This document shows positions 1 through 11,000 of a DNA stretch of 64,000 nucleotides, one piece after another. A model generated the notes under the pieces. The model did not search any database and was not told the DNA's origin. It saw only the letters and a program-made list of their open reading frames with translations. The translations under genes and the position numbers were made by a program. The stretch's first letter is position 1. Every line of letters begins with the position of its first letter. The stretch is from Dactylorhiza incarnata (lineage: Eukaryota; Streptophyta; Magnoliopsida; Asparagales; Orchidaceae): the NCBI GenBank assembly GCA_033032865.1, contig JAWHQI010000266.1, forward strand, positions 2,951,501-3,015,500, in the 5' to 3' direction.

Positions 1-207
1 TAGACACAATAATAATATTTTTTTTATCATTTTTATATTAAAATATGAGAAAAATAAAAGTTGAGACCTATGTCAAACATAACCTAAATTTTTTGGACTA
101 ATTTAGATATTTTGTCAATATTTAATACTTCATGTTAATTAAGTTTTAGTTGGAATACAATAATGCTAAGTAGTACATTTTTTAGCTACGTGAACAGCTT
201 TTTCTTG
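1..207. other. AT-rich intronic sequence
   Basis: AT-rich DNA with no recognisable gene. It precedes the first GC-rich CCGGGC cluster of the hAT element. It should belong to the mannosidase intron upstream of exon A. Confidence 0.5.
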
Positions 208-637
208 CATCGGGCCGGGCCGGCCCGGTCCTCCCCTGGAATCGGGCCGGCCCGGGCCGGGCAGGCAGCGCTAATGTGCTGCCTGCTCCGGCCCTTCAGG
301 CCGGGCCGGGCAGGATCGGGCCGGTCTCGGGCCCGATCCGGGCCGACCCGGTTTTTTCTTTTTTTAATTAAATTTTAATTTTTTATTTTTATAAATAATA
401 AATAATGAAATTTTGAACAAATAATATTGAACAATTTGAACGAAAAATTTGGAACAAAAATTTTTATTAATATTGAAAATTTGGAACAAAAAATTTAAAA
501 TATTACAAAATTTAAGTCGTACATTTGTACAAAATACAAAATTGAAAATACAAACCTATAAAAGCTATGATTCTGATAAAATTTAATTAAAAAATTTACA
601 TATTTTAAAAAAAGTACATTTAGATTGGACTGCGGAT

Positions 638-2596
638 TTAATCATCCTGTAGATTCAAGTTCAATGCGTCCATTTCGTCTTCTATCTCCTCCGAGCTATC
701 CTCCAATGCTGTTATGTGTTGCTTCCTCTTTAAGCTGTCCAAGTAGTCATTGTAGCATATGCAAACCTCCAGCGAATCTTCGTTAAGCCGGCTCCTCCGC
801 TCGTTCAAAACCCTGCCACTAAGAGAAAAAGCGGACTCCGAAGCTACTGTACTAGCTTGGACAGTTAATAAATCACGGGCCATACAGGCCAAAACAGGAT
901 AGGTATTAGCTTTACCTTTCCACCAATTTAAGAGATCGAAGTTTTGGATCTCGTCCGAACTCATAAAATCGCTAAATTGAGTTTTTGTGTATAATCCTAA
1001 TTCATCTAAACTACCAGATGTGCGCGCTTTTTTCCTAGAAGCTAAATCTAAAATTTTATTTTTAAGACTATCCTTCGTTTTGGGTTGCGTTATTTCTTCG
1101 CGGGGTCGTGACCCGTATAAGTTATTGTAATAATTATAACTTTGCGTAAAAAAATTAGTAAAACTTGTACTACTAATGGGGTCATCCTCATCATAATTTA
1201 TATTTAAGGTTAGATTAGTATTGATTTCGTCGATCAAATTTTCTACGCCTTCTACGTTAAGTAGCGGATTTAAAGCGGCGGCGCACGAAAACATAGGCGG
1301 TATTTCTCTATAATATTTTAAAATTTTTTCTTCCATTACTTTAATTAAAGGAGCCCAACCTTGGTGTTTTCTATAATAACTAAATCTTTCTGTGATATGT
1401 ACGAAATGTTCAATTACTAATGCGCTCATTGGATAATACACTCCAGATAAAGCAACGGTGGCCCTATAAAAATACTTTAGTTAATCTACATAATATTCTA
1501 TTATGATCCAATCAGTTTCACCTAAACCGTGTTCAATATTAAGTAAACTATAATATTTCATTAGAAGATCTTTTTGTAGAAGGGCTCTTTTTAACATTTT
1601 ATAGGTTGAGTTCCATCTAATAGACATATCTAATTGTGGTTTCAAATATTTCTGATTTTGTGCTTTACAAAATTTTCTAAAATCTTGAGCTCGTTGTTTA
1701 GTACAATAAATAGCTTTTAACATGTCGCGAATTTTATTAATATATTGTGACATTGCCTTTAAACTATCCTGTATCACTAAATTTAGGACGTGACAAACAC
1801 ATCTAGTATGAAAAAACGTGCCGTTGAGAAATGGTTTTTAATCTCGTTTTAACAATTCAATTGCGGCGCCATTATTGGAGGCGTTATCAAGAGAAAAACT
1901 AAGTATTTTATCGTTAATTTTAAATTCCCGCGCACATTTCATAATAACCTTATATAAAGCTATAGCCGTGTGCGGGAATTCAAAACCCGTAAAACATATT
2001 ACGCGTTTATTTAGCTCCCACGAAATGGGATCAATCCAATGACAAGTGATGCAAAGATAAGCTAATCCTAAATTTAAATTACTCGTCCAAACGTTGCTCG
2101 TTAGACTCACACGTCCTTCGAAATTTTCAAAATACGTAATTAATTCTTGTTTTGCTTCTAAATATAACCTAATCGTGTCGCGCCTTAAAGTAATTCTACT
2201 AACCTTTTGGTATTTGGGCTGAAGCCCCCCATGTATGTACTCTGTGCCGTCGTCATTGTCGAAGACGCTGAATGGCAGCCCACGTTTGATGACGAACTTC
2301 GCCTGCATCTCTCGCTGTCGCATTTGATCGTACGTCCAAATCTGTCCTGCTCCAGAAATTTGAGCTTGACTTGACTCGGGAGGAGCTTGTTTCGACTCGC
2401 AAGATTTTTGGTGTCTAACGAGCGTCGAGTTGCCGCTGATGGATAGCAACTTCGAGCACATCTTGCAGCGCGCTTTTCTTTCGGTGCCGACTAGGACCAT
2501 GTCGAAATGCTCCCAAATACCCGCTCTACGGTTGTGCTCCACCACCGAAGCCGTACTTTGAGAAGACGACGTTGGAGTTGTGGAGGACGACGCCAT
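638..2596 (-). pseudogene. hAT (BED zinc finger/RISBZ-like) transposase, two in-frame stops
   Basis: Reading from the ATG at 2596, the N terminus is Ser/Thr-rich and is followed by a BED-type zinc finger (C-x2-C in RCKMCSKLL, then H-x4-C in VRHQKSC, roughly residues 40-65). The hAT transposase core follows, with SLTSNVWTSN and SFSLDNASNN. The C-terminal end carries the hAT dimerisation domain (YPVLACMARDLL, VASESAFSLSGRVLNERRS). The total is about 650 codons, normal for the family. Only two TAA stops interrupt it, at 1838-1840 and 1481-1483, and the frame is unchanged across both, so there is no frameshift. The start at 2596 was chosen because the upstream part is CT-repeat and AT-rich sequence. 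It is probably dead by two point changes; read-through or a functional sister copy elsewhere is possible. Confidence 0.85.
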
Positions 2597-2605
2597 TGGG
2601 AGAGC

Positions 2606-2609
<4 letters not shown>

Positions 2610-2643
<34 letters not shown>
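2610..2643. repeat. (GA)n microsatellite
   Basis: An uninterrupted GA/CT dinucleotide tract just upstream of the transposase start. It reads CTCTCT on the coding strand, as often seen in plant 5' leaders. Confidence 0.9.
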
Positions 2644-2647
<4 letters not shown>

Positions 2648-2763
2648 GGGGTGTGAGAAAAGAGAGAGGGGAGGGGGGGTATTTATAGGATTTTTTTTGT
2701 TTTTTTTAATTAAAAAATTAATTAAAAAAAATACAAAAATATAATAATATATTATATTATTAT

Positions 2764-2882
2764 AAAGAGCAGCCAACGGTTCTAATAGAGCCGTTGGCTG
2801 CTCTTTCATGGCAGCATGGCTGCCACATGGCAGCCATGCTGCCATGATGAGCCTAACGGCTCTAATAAGAGCCGTTAGGCTC
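2764..2882. repeat. Three consecutive perfect hairpins
   Basis: Inverted repeat 1 has 16-bp arms at 2764-2779 and 2791-2806. Inverted repeat 2 has 19-bp arms at 2807-2825 and 2828-2846 around a 2-nt loop. Inverted repeat 3 has 15-bp arms at 2849-2863 and 2868-2882 around a 4-nt loop. They sit between the transposase leader and the GC-rich end of the hAT element. Confidence 0.85.
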
Positions 2883-3292
2883 AATCGGGCCTAGCCCGAG
2901 ACCGGTTCGGGCTTTGCCCGGCCCGGTCTCGGGCTAGCCCGATTATCGGGCTTTACCCGGCCCGGACCGGGCCGGGTAACGTCTCCAAACCGGGGCCCTG
3001 TAAGGGCCCCGGGTAAGTGCTCGGCCCGGTTCGGGCCTGAACCGGGCTGGGCTTGACCGGGCCGGGCTCGGGCCGGCCCGTCAGGCCCGGTTTTTTTGTT
3101 CAGGACTGGGCAGAAATGGTTTTCATAATGACTAATAGAAAATTAAAAAAGTATTAATTGATTAATAACTCTATTCAAATTTACGGCATATTATATGATA
3201 GTCCTTAATATGAATAGCTATTAATTAACTACTTAAATTTGCTAGGCAAATACATTTTCTTTAGTAAACTTACGGGTCAAACTGAGTACTTA

Positions 3293-4054
3293 GGCTTCGT
3301 TTGAGGGGACTTATTTTCATCGGTCAAGCGGCTACGACCGCATGAATCTGATCTTAATTAAGGTCCGGTCCATGCGGTCGTAATCAAGGTTGTAGATGTC
3401 GGATGTCGGGTTCATGTCGGTTTGAGTTTGAAATGTCGTATGTCGGATTGCGGGGGATATATCGGGGATATTTTACAATGTCGGATTTTAATATTTAAAT
3501 AATTTATTCAAATATATATTGTAAATATGTGTCATTACACACATAATATATGTTTATAAATTACATAATAAGCATATATACACATAATGTATGTTTATAA
3601 ATTATACAATAAACATATTTACACATAATGTATGTTTATAAATTAAACAAAAAGAAGTGGTTGACGACAACAAACAACATAAAGAGCATCAAATAAGAGT
3701 GAGACGAGAAAGATGTCAAATCTAGGCTCAGAGAGATGCATGAAATATATTACAAAACAAAATATTATCGCTCAGACACTTGAAAGAAATGAAATATATA
3801 TATATTTTTAGTACTCGTTATATATCGTCCTCAGGATATCGCCCGACATATCGGGTAAGACCGATATATCGGGGCCTGGAGATGGATATATCGGGGATAT
3901 TTTCAAAAACGATATTTTTCCTTAAAATGTCGATATCGTGGCGTTTTCTGTCCAAAACCTTTATGTCGGCCGACATGTTAGACATGTCGGCCGACATCTA
4001 CAACACTGGTCGTAATCGCTTGACCGGTGAAAATAAGTCCCCCCAAACGGAGCC
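3293..4054. mobile_element. PIF/Harbinger-type MITE (TSD TTA), split by a nested MITE
   Basis: The terminal inverted repeats begin GGCTTCGTTTG at 3293 and, on the other strand, GGCTCCGTTTGG at 4054, and continue imperfectly for about 50 bp (ACTTATTTTCA, GGTCAAGCG). The flanking trinucleotide TTA is duplicated at 3290-3292 and 4055-4057, the target preference of PIF/Harbinger elements. Removing the nested insertion and its duplication leaves a foldback element of about 130 bp with no coding capacity. Confidence 0.82.
3385..4008. mobile_element. Non-autonomous hAT-type element (8-bp TSD GTCGTAAT)
   Basis: A 624-bp element with imperfect terminal repeats (CAAGGTTGTAGATGTCGG at the left, CAGTGTTGTAGATGTCGG read inward from the right) and a perfect 8-bp target duplication at 3377-3384 and 4009-4016. 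An 8-bp duplication and termini starting CA are typical of hAT elements. The interior is AT-rich with TATATCGGGGATATTTT-like motifs near both ends and no transposase. It sits inside the Harbinger-type MITE. Confidence 0.85.
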
Positions 4055-4230
4055 TTAATAACTATTTAAAAATTAATATTAATTTATAGCATGCTTATGC
4101 TTTAAATTAGGCTAATTAAAACATATATTAACTAATTATTGATTAAGTAGACAGTAGACTTGATTAAAGTATTAGACTGGTAAAATGTCAAAATATATTC
4201 TTAAATTTGTTTACTAAGTGATTATTAGAA

Positions 4231-4378
4231 GGGGAGCTTTGGCGCACCGATTAAGGTGTTGTCGTGTGACCTCGAGGTCATGGGTTTGAGTCCTAGAAGG
4301 AGCCTCTTGCAAAAATGCAGGTTAAAGTTTGCCTACATTTCACCCTTGTGATGGGACCCTTCCCCGGACTTACCATGC
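4231..4378 (+). mobile_element. Au-like SINE, 3' part missing
   Basis: A tRNA-derived head with an A-box-like stretch (TGGCGCACCGATT) and a B box (GGTTTGAGTCC), followed by CCTCTTGCAAAAATGCAG and CCCTTCCCCGGAC, the known body of plant Au SINEs. It lacks the usual T-rich 3' end, so it is truncated or decayed. It is intronic and in the same orientation as the host gene. Confidence 0.85.
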
Positions 4379-5014
4379 ACTAATTAGGCTATTTAGACTA
4401 ACTAATACACATTATTGAATTAATACTATTTAGCTTACCTAATTAGTAAGTTTTTAATAAAACTAGTTGGTTATGACATATTGTGCTTTGATTATGGTAA
4501 TTAACTCGTAATTGCTGTACCTATAGATGATTAAATTTCATCTAATTAAATTAGATTAATAATTTCAAAAATAGTATTTTTTTATGATTAATTATTAATT
4601 ATATATCTATCAAAATATGAGTTATATTTAATTGACGAATTATAAAATTATCAATTAGAATTTTACAAAGCTTCTTACAATTTAGAAGCCCCTAATAACC
4701 TTTAAGTGGGGTAATGCTTCAGACTATTCGGCGCGGTGGACGCGGTCATGAACGCGGCGGTTATGAATCGTCGTTCATGAACGTCCGATCTCACCTAAGG
4801 ATCTTCATCCACTTTTATGTTTAAAACTAGTTGTCTTTTCTTGGTGGCGGTTATAACCATTGTCATGTCAAACATATATTTTATGACGGTGTTGTTTTTT
4901 TTCCCAACGGAACCTAAATCTTTCTTAAATGTTATATCTTGTAATATCTCTCCCCTTGAACTTAGTTGAGAGAATGAACTGAAGCTCTTTGTTTTTTTGC
5001 CAATGTGTATACAG
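4379..5014. other. AT-rich intron up to exon A
   Basis: Contains no gene. An inverted repeat around 4752-4790 (CATGAACG ... CGTTCATG) may be a small MITE remnant. It ends in the pyrimidine tract and AG acceptor of exon A. Confidence 0.5.
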
Positions 5015-5098
5015 GGTGCTTGTGTTAGAAATATTCTGGACTCTGTGGTGGTAGCATTGCTCAAAGATCCGAACAGGAAGTTTATTTATGCTGAGCAG
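5015..5098 (+). CDS. Alpha-mannosidase exon A
   Basis: This exon is 84 nt (28 codons, phase 0 at both ends). The acceptor is ...ATACAG before 5015 and the donor is GTATAA at 5099. It encodes [12 protein letters not shown] through IYAEQ, the segment that follows the NNSIQ block of plant GH38 enzymes. The preceding exon is not seen between 1 and 5014. Confidence 0.9.
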
Positions 5099-8000
5099 GT
5101 ATAAGCATGATCTTGATCTATTGTTATGCTTCTTTTAGCTAGTGTTCTACTGATTATCACGGTTAGTAGTGCCATGCATGAGAGCTCGATATCCACTAGT
5201 CGTATTTTCTGGGGACTGCTGACGCCTCTCATTTTGGCGCCTGGCGGTAGGCGCATAAACTATATTTTTTGAATTGAATGTGATCTTGCGTGAAGGACTG
5301 CAGCCGTGTTTGCGTTCCTGCAGCAGTCCTGGCCACAACCTCAAACAAGCCCCAAGAGAGAGATGTTTTGTTAAACACTGAAAAGACTAGGTGGCTGGAA
5401 GGACTAATGTTAGGTGACTTATTGGGAGGTTAGGGAAGAAAGTAAGGATTTCATTGGAAAAAAGAAGGAAAAGAAAAAAAACTATTTTAATCAGTTAAAA
5501 AAAAAATACTCTTTGAGGGTCAATTGCTTCAGAGAAATACACCGTTCTTGTCATTATTAGTTATTTATAAGAATAATTATTTATCTAGTTACTGTGTAAT
5601 ACTTAAAATCATTATTAGCTTAAGTGAATCATATTATCTAATTAATTAAATTGATATCGTAATAAATAATTTATTACCCACTGTTAAAGAAATCATGTAA
5701 AAAGGCCCAGTAACGAAGGTCCACCTAGGCCCTCTCTTTGTAGTTATTAGTCCCACATCTTAGAATTAGATTTCTTTTCCCCTCTCTTTTCTATATAAGT
5801 GTATAAATGCTTGTTGTAATATATATATGGAGAAATTAAAGTTTGGTAATATTTATCATTTTATTTCTCTCGTTGTTTTCCACATGGTATCAGAGCAAAA
5901 ATCGGTCCTAAAATTATCGCGCGTAGCCTGAATTCCTGGTTCTCCAGGGTCGTCCTTTCCTGCGGTCACAACTTTTTTTGACTACAGCCCTTGCTCTCTC
6001 CATCTGGAGTTGGTTTTCTCCTTCTCTTTACGTTGGGTCTCGACAACTGTCGAATGGGCTCTACACTCTGGAACTACCCCCACGATTCTCTCCGCCGTTA
6101 GTACTGTTGATTGACATCGACGATTTGGACATGCCCCTCATCCAATTCTCAAGAAAGCTCTTCCAGATCTCACCCTTAACGACTTCACCTGCGAGTCCTG
6201 TATCTTTGGCAAACAACATCGTTCTTCTTTCTCTCCTCATTGTTCTCGGAGCGATGTTCCTCTTATGTTAGTTCATTCTGATATTTGTGGACCTTATAAA
6301 GTAACAAGTAGCTCTGGTTGTCGTTATTTCATTACGTTTATTGATGATTACTCTCGCATGACATGGTTATATTTACTTCATGATCGTTCTGAAATAACTC
6401 GTGTATTTCATGCCTTTATTACTGAAACCCGCAACCAATTCTCACCACCGTTAAAACTATAAGAACCGACAATGCACGAAAATACACAAGTAACATGTTT
6501 ACCAATCTATGTTCTGAGTTTGAGATTATCCACCAAACCTCATGTGCGTACACCCCACAACAAAATGGGGTAGCTGAATGGAAAAATCGTCACCTCCTTG
6601 AGGTCGCTCGCTCCATGATGTTTCAAATACAGGTTCCCAAAGTTTATTGGCATTTCGCGGTGTCCATAGCCTGTTACCTCATCAACTGCATGCCCTCCTC
6701 TCTTCTCAACTTTGCAACTCCCTTTAGTCTTCTGTTTCCCTCCGTCCCTCCCTTCACCATCACACCTCGTGTCTTCGGCTGCACTTGTTACGTCACAATC
6801 TTGGTCCATCCACCGACAAGCTTGCTCCTCGCACTACCAAATATATATTTGTCGGTTACTCTCGCACTCAGAAAGGTTATGTCTGTTATTCTCCTAGTGA
6901 TCGGAAGGTTGTTACATCTTCGGATGTCACTTTCCTCGAAGAGCAGCCCTATCACTCTACACCTACTACTCCTCCAACACCTCGTACCATTCCTCATCTT
7001 ACTGTTCCGGTTACTTCTCATCTGCCACCACTACTTCCAACACTGGCCCCCATCACCACCAAACCACCTCTTCGTGTCTATACTCGTCGCTCTCCTATGT
7101 CAAATGCTTTGAAACAGGTGCCCCCTACCAATGATATCTTGCGGCCTGAAGATCCGACGCCTGCTTCTACTGCTCACCCCCGGTAAATTATGTATCCTTA
7201 CATCGCTTCTCTCCAGAACTCCGAGAATTTGCAACTTCTCTCTCCTCTATTTCCACCCCTAACTCTTTGCAGGAGGCTCTTCAACACTCGGGGTGGCGGG
7301 CAGCCATGGATGAGGAAATGTCTGCTCTTTGGGCAAATCACACTTGCGATCTTGTCCCTCTTCCTCCTGGTCAGACTTGTGTGGGTTGTAAGTGGTTCTT
7401 TGCCATCAAGCACGACCCTGATGGGACAGTTCAACGCCTCAAAGCTCGTCTTGCTGCTCGTGGCTTTACTCAGCAACAAGGCCTGGATTATGCTGAAACT
7501 TTCTCTCATGTCGCCAAGATTCATCGACACTGGCCGTTGCATGAATTGGATGTCAAGAATGCTTTTCTCAATAGCGATTTGCAGGAAACTGTCTACATGC
7601 AACAATCTCCCGGTTTTGAGACCACGGGGGAGTTTCTTGTATGTTGTCTAAAGAAATCTCTTTATTCCCTCAAACAGTCTCCCCGGGCATGGTTTGACAA
7701 GTTCAGTTAGGTTGTTCGTGATGTTGGGTTCACTCGAAGCTCGACTGTTTCTCTCTATTCACTCGTCATAGATCGTCAAACACTGTGATTCTCTTGGTAT
7801 ATGTTGATGATATTTTGATAACCGGAGATGATCTCTACGGAATACATATGATCAAGCAAAATTTGGCCTCTATTTTTCAAAATAAAGACCTGGGAAACCT
7901 TCAGTACTTTCTTGGTCTCGAAGTAGCTCGGCGTCTTGATGGTCTTGTTCTGTCTTAACGAAAATACTGTCTTGATTTGTTCCGTGATGCTGACTACTCT

Positions 8001-11000
8001 GGATGCAAGCCTGCTGACATTCCTATGAGTGTCAATCACAAGCTCTGTGCTCATGCCTCATACTTCATTCTACTCCTTCCAAACCCAGAGTATTATCGTC
8101 GCCTTGTGGGGAAGCTGATATATCTCACTGTTACGAGGCCTGATATATCCTTTGCTGTTTGAGTTGTCAGTCGATTTATGCATGCATCACGTATCTCTCA
8201 TCTTCAGGCAGTTGAGTGCATTCTTCAATACTTGATGGCCGCTCCTGGACAAGGACTTGTATACATGGCCTCTTCATCTCCCTTATCTCTTACTGCATAC
8301 TCTGATGCTGATTATGCTGGCTCACTGGATAATCGTCGTTCCACAAGTGGATATTGTACATACTTTGGTGGACATCTTATCACCTGGCGTAACAAGAAAC
8401 AGTCGTGGTTGCTCGCTCGTCCGCCGAAGCAGAGTATCGGTCAATGACCCTTGTTGTGTCCGAGCTCACCTGGTTAGAAGGCCTTCTCAGTGACCTTGGT
8501 GTAAAACTTCCCTCACCGACCACTCTCTATTGTGACAGTCAAGCTGCTATACATATTGCCAATAATTCTATTTTTCATGAACGCACCAAACACATCGAAG
8601 TCGACTGTCACTTCATTTGGGAGAAGGTACAACTCAGGAAACTGGAGTTACATGTTCCTGCTGCCGGTCAAGTAGCGGACATTCTCACGAAGGCTTTACC
8701 ACGTCCACTATATTATCAGTTCTTGTCCAAGCTTGGTGCCTACGATCTGTATGCTCCAGCTTGCGGGAGAGTGTTAAAGAAATCATGTAAAAATGCCCAG
8801 TAACGAAGGCCCGCCTAAGCCCTCTCTCTTTGTAGTTATTAGTCTCACATCTTAGAATGAGATTTCCTCTCTTCTCTCTTTTCTATATAAGTGTACAAAT
8901 GCTTGTTGTAATATATATACGGAGAAATAAAAGTTTGGTAATATTTATCATTTTATTTCTCTCTCGTTATTTTCCACACCCACTATACTTAATTAGTAAT
9001 TTAATGTGTTCTTATTTGGATCTAATTAACTTATTTAAGTACAAATTATTTCATTAAAAAGATGGATAGGTTAGCATTTAGAGTTGAGAAACCTCAGTTC
9101 ATGTACTAGAACAAGGGTCTTTGGGTATTATTAGATAAAAATATTTATACACAATACTCAGGTTCTCTCCTTTTTGGGAGTGAAATAAAATCCACTTTAT
9201 AGAAATATTATCTTCATCTTTTATTTATTTTTCTCATTTTAAACTTACAATCAATAAAAAATATTAACCGTCTTTCAAACTCCTTTCTTCCCCCCCACCA
9301 AAAATTTTTAACTCACAATCACAATGGTCTTGAAGGAGTTGATTGGAAAATCAAATATTTAATCGTGTAAGGGCTGGTGTAGTTCTTAGAAATTAGAATC
9401 AGTTTTTATATATGCTCTTTGATTTGCTAAATCCACTTTTTGGCTGGTTGTAGTTAGGAATTAACTTATATTTCAACTCAATAGAACTACTAAAATATCT
9501 CTAAGAAGTGGTGATTTCATTTTCATATATCAAAGTTGCAAAAATAATTTCAACATTTCCTAAAACAACATTTTTTTATATTACAATGAAATAACTAAAT
9601 GAGCACGAAGACTATATGGTTCGGTTCCTTTGCATTGCTTTTCGAAAACTTGCAATATCACAATCAATGAGTGGGAAACACCCATGAGAATCCGCCTCTC
9701 TTCTCTCCTAGATTTACTACGACCAAGACGACCAACCACGCTCTCCACACACAAATTTCACCTTTTTTTCACAACTCCATCTACGTATTCTAATCGTGCT
9801 CAATCAAATACCCATCCAACTAACACCAATCTCACTCTCACCCTCCACGACAATAGATCCTAATAACAAATCATTCACCATAGCCAAAGACCCTCTCACT
9901 GTCATGCAAAAGGTCATGGAGGTTATCCCCTCCCACTGCTGAAAAAGGACTTTGAGAGCCAAACACACTAGTAGAAGGAGAAGGGAGCAACAAATATTCA
10001 AAATGATAGAAGTGAATAACACAAAGAATGTCGCATGCTCGTGCATAGGATCGAGTCACAAGACGGGTTGCGATGGAGGAAGGAGTGTGAGATAGATGTC
10101 CGTGGTGTTTTCCCCTTGATTCTTGATGGAGACCAATGATGGACTCCAAGGTTGCAACCTTTTTTGGGCGTTCGAAGCTGGGTCATCGAGGACCTAAGCG
10201 AAGGAGAATAGTTGGACGCCTGTGCGAGGGAAAGCCATCAGTTGTGCAGCTGGGAGAAGTGCCCGATGCTATTCGGTAGGCTACGTGCAGCAGCATTGCT
10301 TGCGGCGGCTTTGCTTGCGGCGGCGTTGCCTTGCGGCGGCGTTGCCTTGCGGCGGCGTTGCATTGCGGCGGCGTTGCCTTGCGGCGGCGTTGCCTTGCGT
10401 CGGCGTTGCCTTGCGGCGGCGTTGCCTTGCGGCGGCGTTGCCTTGCGGCGGCGTGGCCTTGCGGCGGCGTTGCCTTGCGGCGGCGTTGCCTTGCGGCGGC
10501 GTTGCCTTGCGGCGGCGTTGCCTTGCGGCGGCGTTGCCTTGCGGCGGCGTTGCCTTGCGGCGGCGTTGCCTTGCGGCGGAGTTGCCTTGCGGAGGCGTTG
10601 CCTTGCGGCGGCGTTGCCTTGCGGCGGCGTTGCCTTGCGGCGGCGTTGCAGTAGGTTATCGGCTGCTCGACAGTGCACCTGGATAGAATGGGAGTGGCTG
10701 GTTGGCCACCCGATGTGAGGGGGAAGTGGGAGACGGAAGGTGGCAGGAGAGAAGGATATGAGTGGATGCCCTAAACCTTTTTGATGCCAAAAAATTGTTT
10801 TCATTTCAACATCTCCTCTTCATACAACACTTCGAGTATAAACACAATTATTACAAAGCTCTCGTAAAGAAGCGAATTAAAGCGAAATTACAAGAATAAA
10901 AAAAATACAAGCCAAAATAAGAATGAAATAACAAGATAAATGTGGCGTATCTATGCCGTCCCAGCACGAGATCTCCTACTATAACCCGATTAGCTACTGC

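Larger units (their letters stand above)
208..3092 (-). mobile_element. hAT DNA transposon, nearly autonomous, boundaries approximate
   Basis: A hAT transposase reading frame on the minus strand lies between two clusters of CCGGGC/GCCCGG repeats (about 208-350 and 2886-3092). GC-rich repeated subterminal motifs like these are common in plant hAT elements and are thought to bind transposase. I could not fix the terminal inverted repeats or the 8-bp target duplication, so the ends are approximate. Three perfect hairpins lie at 2764-2882, beyond the 5' end of the gene. Confidence 0.75.
5682..8978 (+). mobile_element. Ty1/copia element 1, gag and protease deleted (TSD CCCAC)
   Basis: A complete element by its ends: LTRs 5682-5884 and 8772-8978, both starting TGTTAAAG and ending TTTCCACA, with CCCAC duplicated at 5677-5681 and 8979-8983. 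A primer binding site TGGTATCAGAGC follows the first LTR directly (5885-5896). At 3.3 kb it is short for copia; the internal region goes from the leader almost directly to the GAG-pre-integrase block, so gag and protease are missing. The LTRs differ by roughly a dozen changes by eye, so it is not recent. Confidence 0.92.

Noticed and set aside
208..350. Exact hAT terminal inverted repeat and target duplication
   Set aside because: Candidate ends starting CAG were found near both sides but the flanking 8-mers do not match, so the borders were left approximate.
4231..4320. Possible tRNA gene (A and B boxes)
   Set aside because: No cloverleaf arms close and the downstream sequence matches the body of an Au SINE.
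4795..5064. Minus-strand frame of 89 codons
   Set aside because: It overlaps exon A in antisense and crosses its splice acceptor; no domain.
9630..10186. Short frames on both strands as possible genes
   Set aside because: No domain, no splice context, and overlapping frames of equal weakness.
10212..10804. Several overlapping long open frames on both strands
   Set aside because: They are produced by the 16-bp tandem repeat, which yields the same peptide repeat in every frame.
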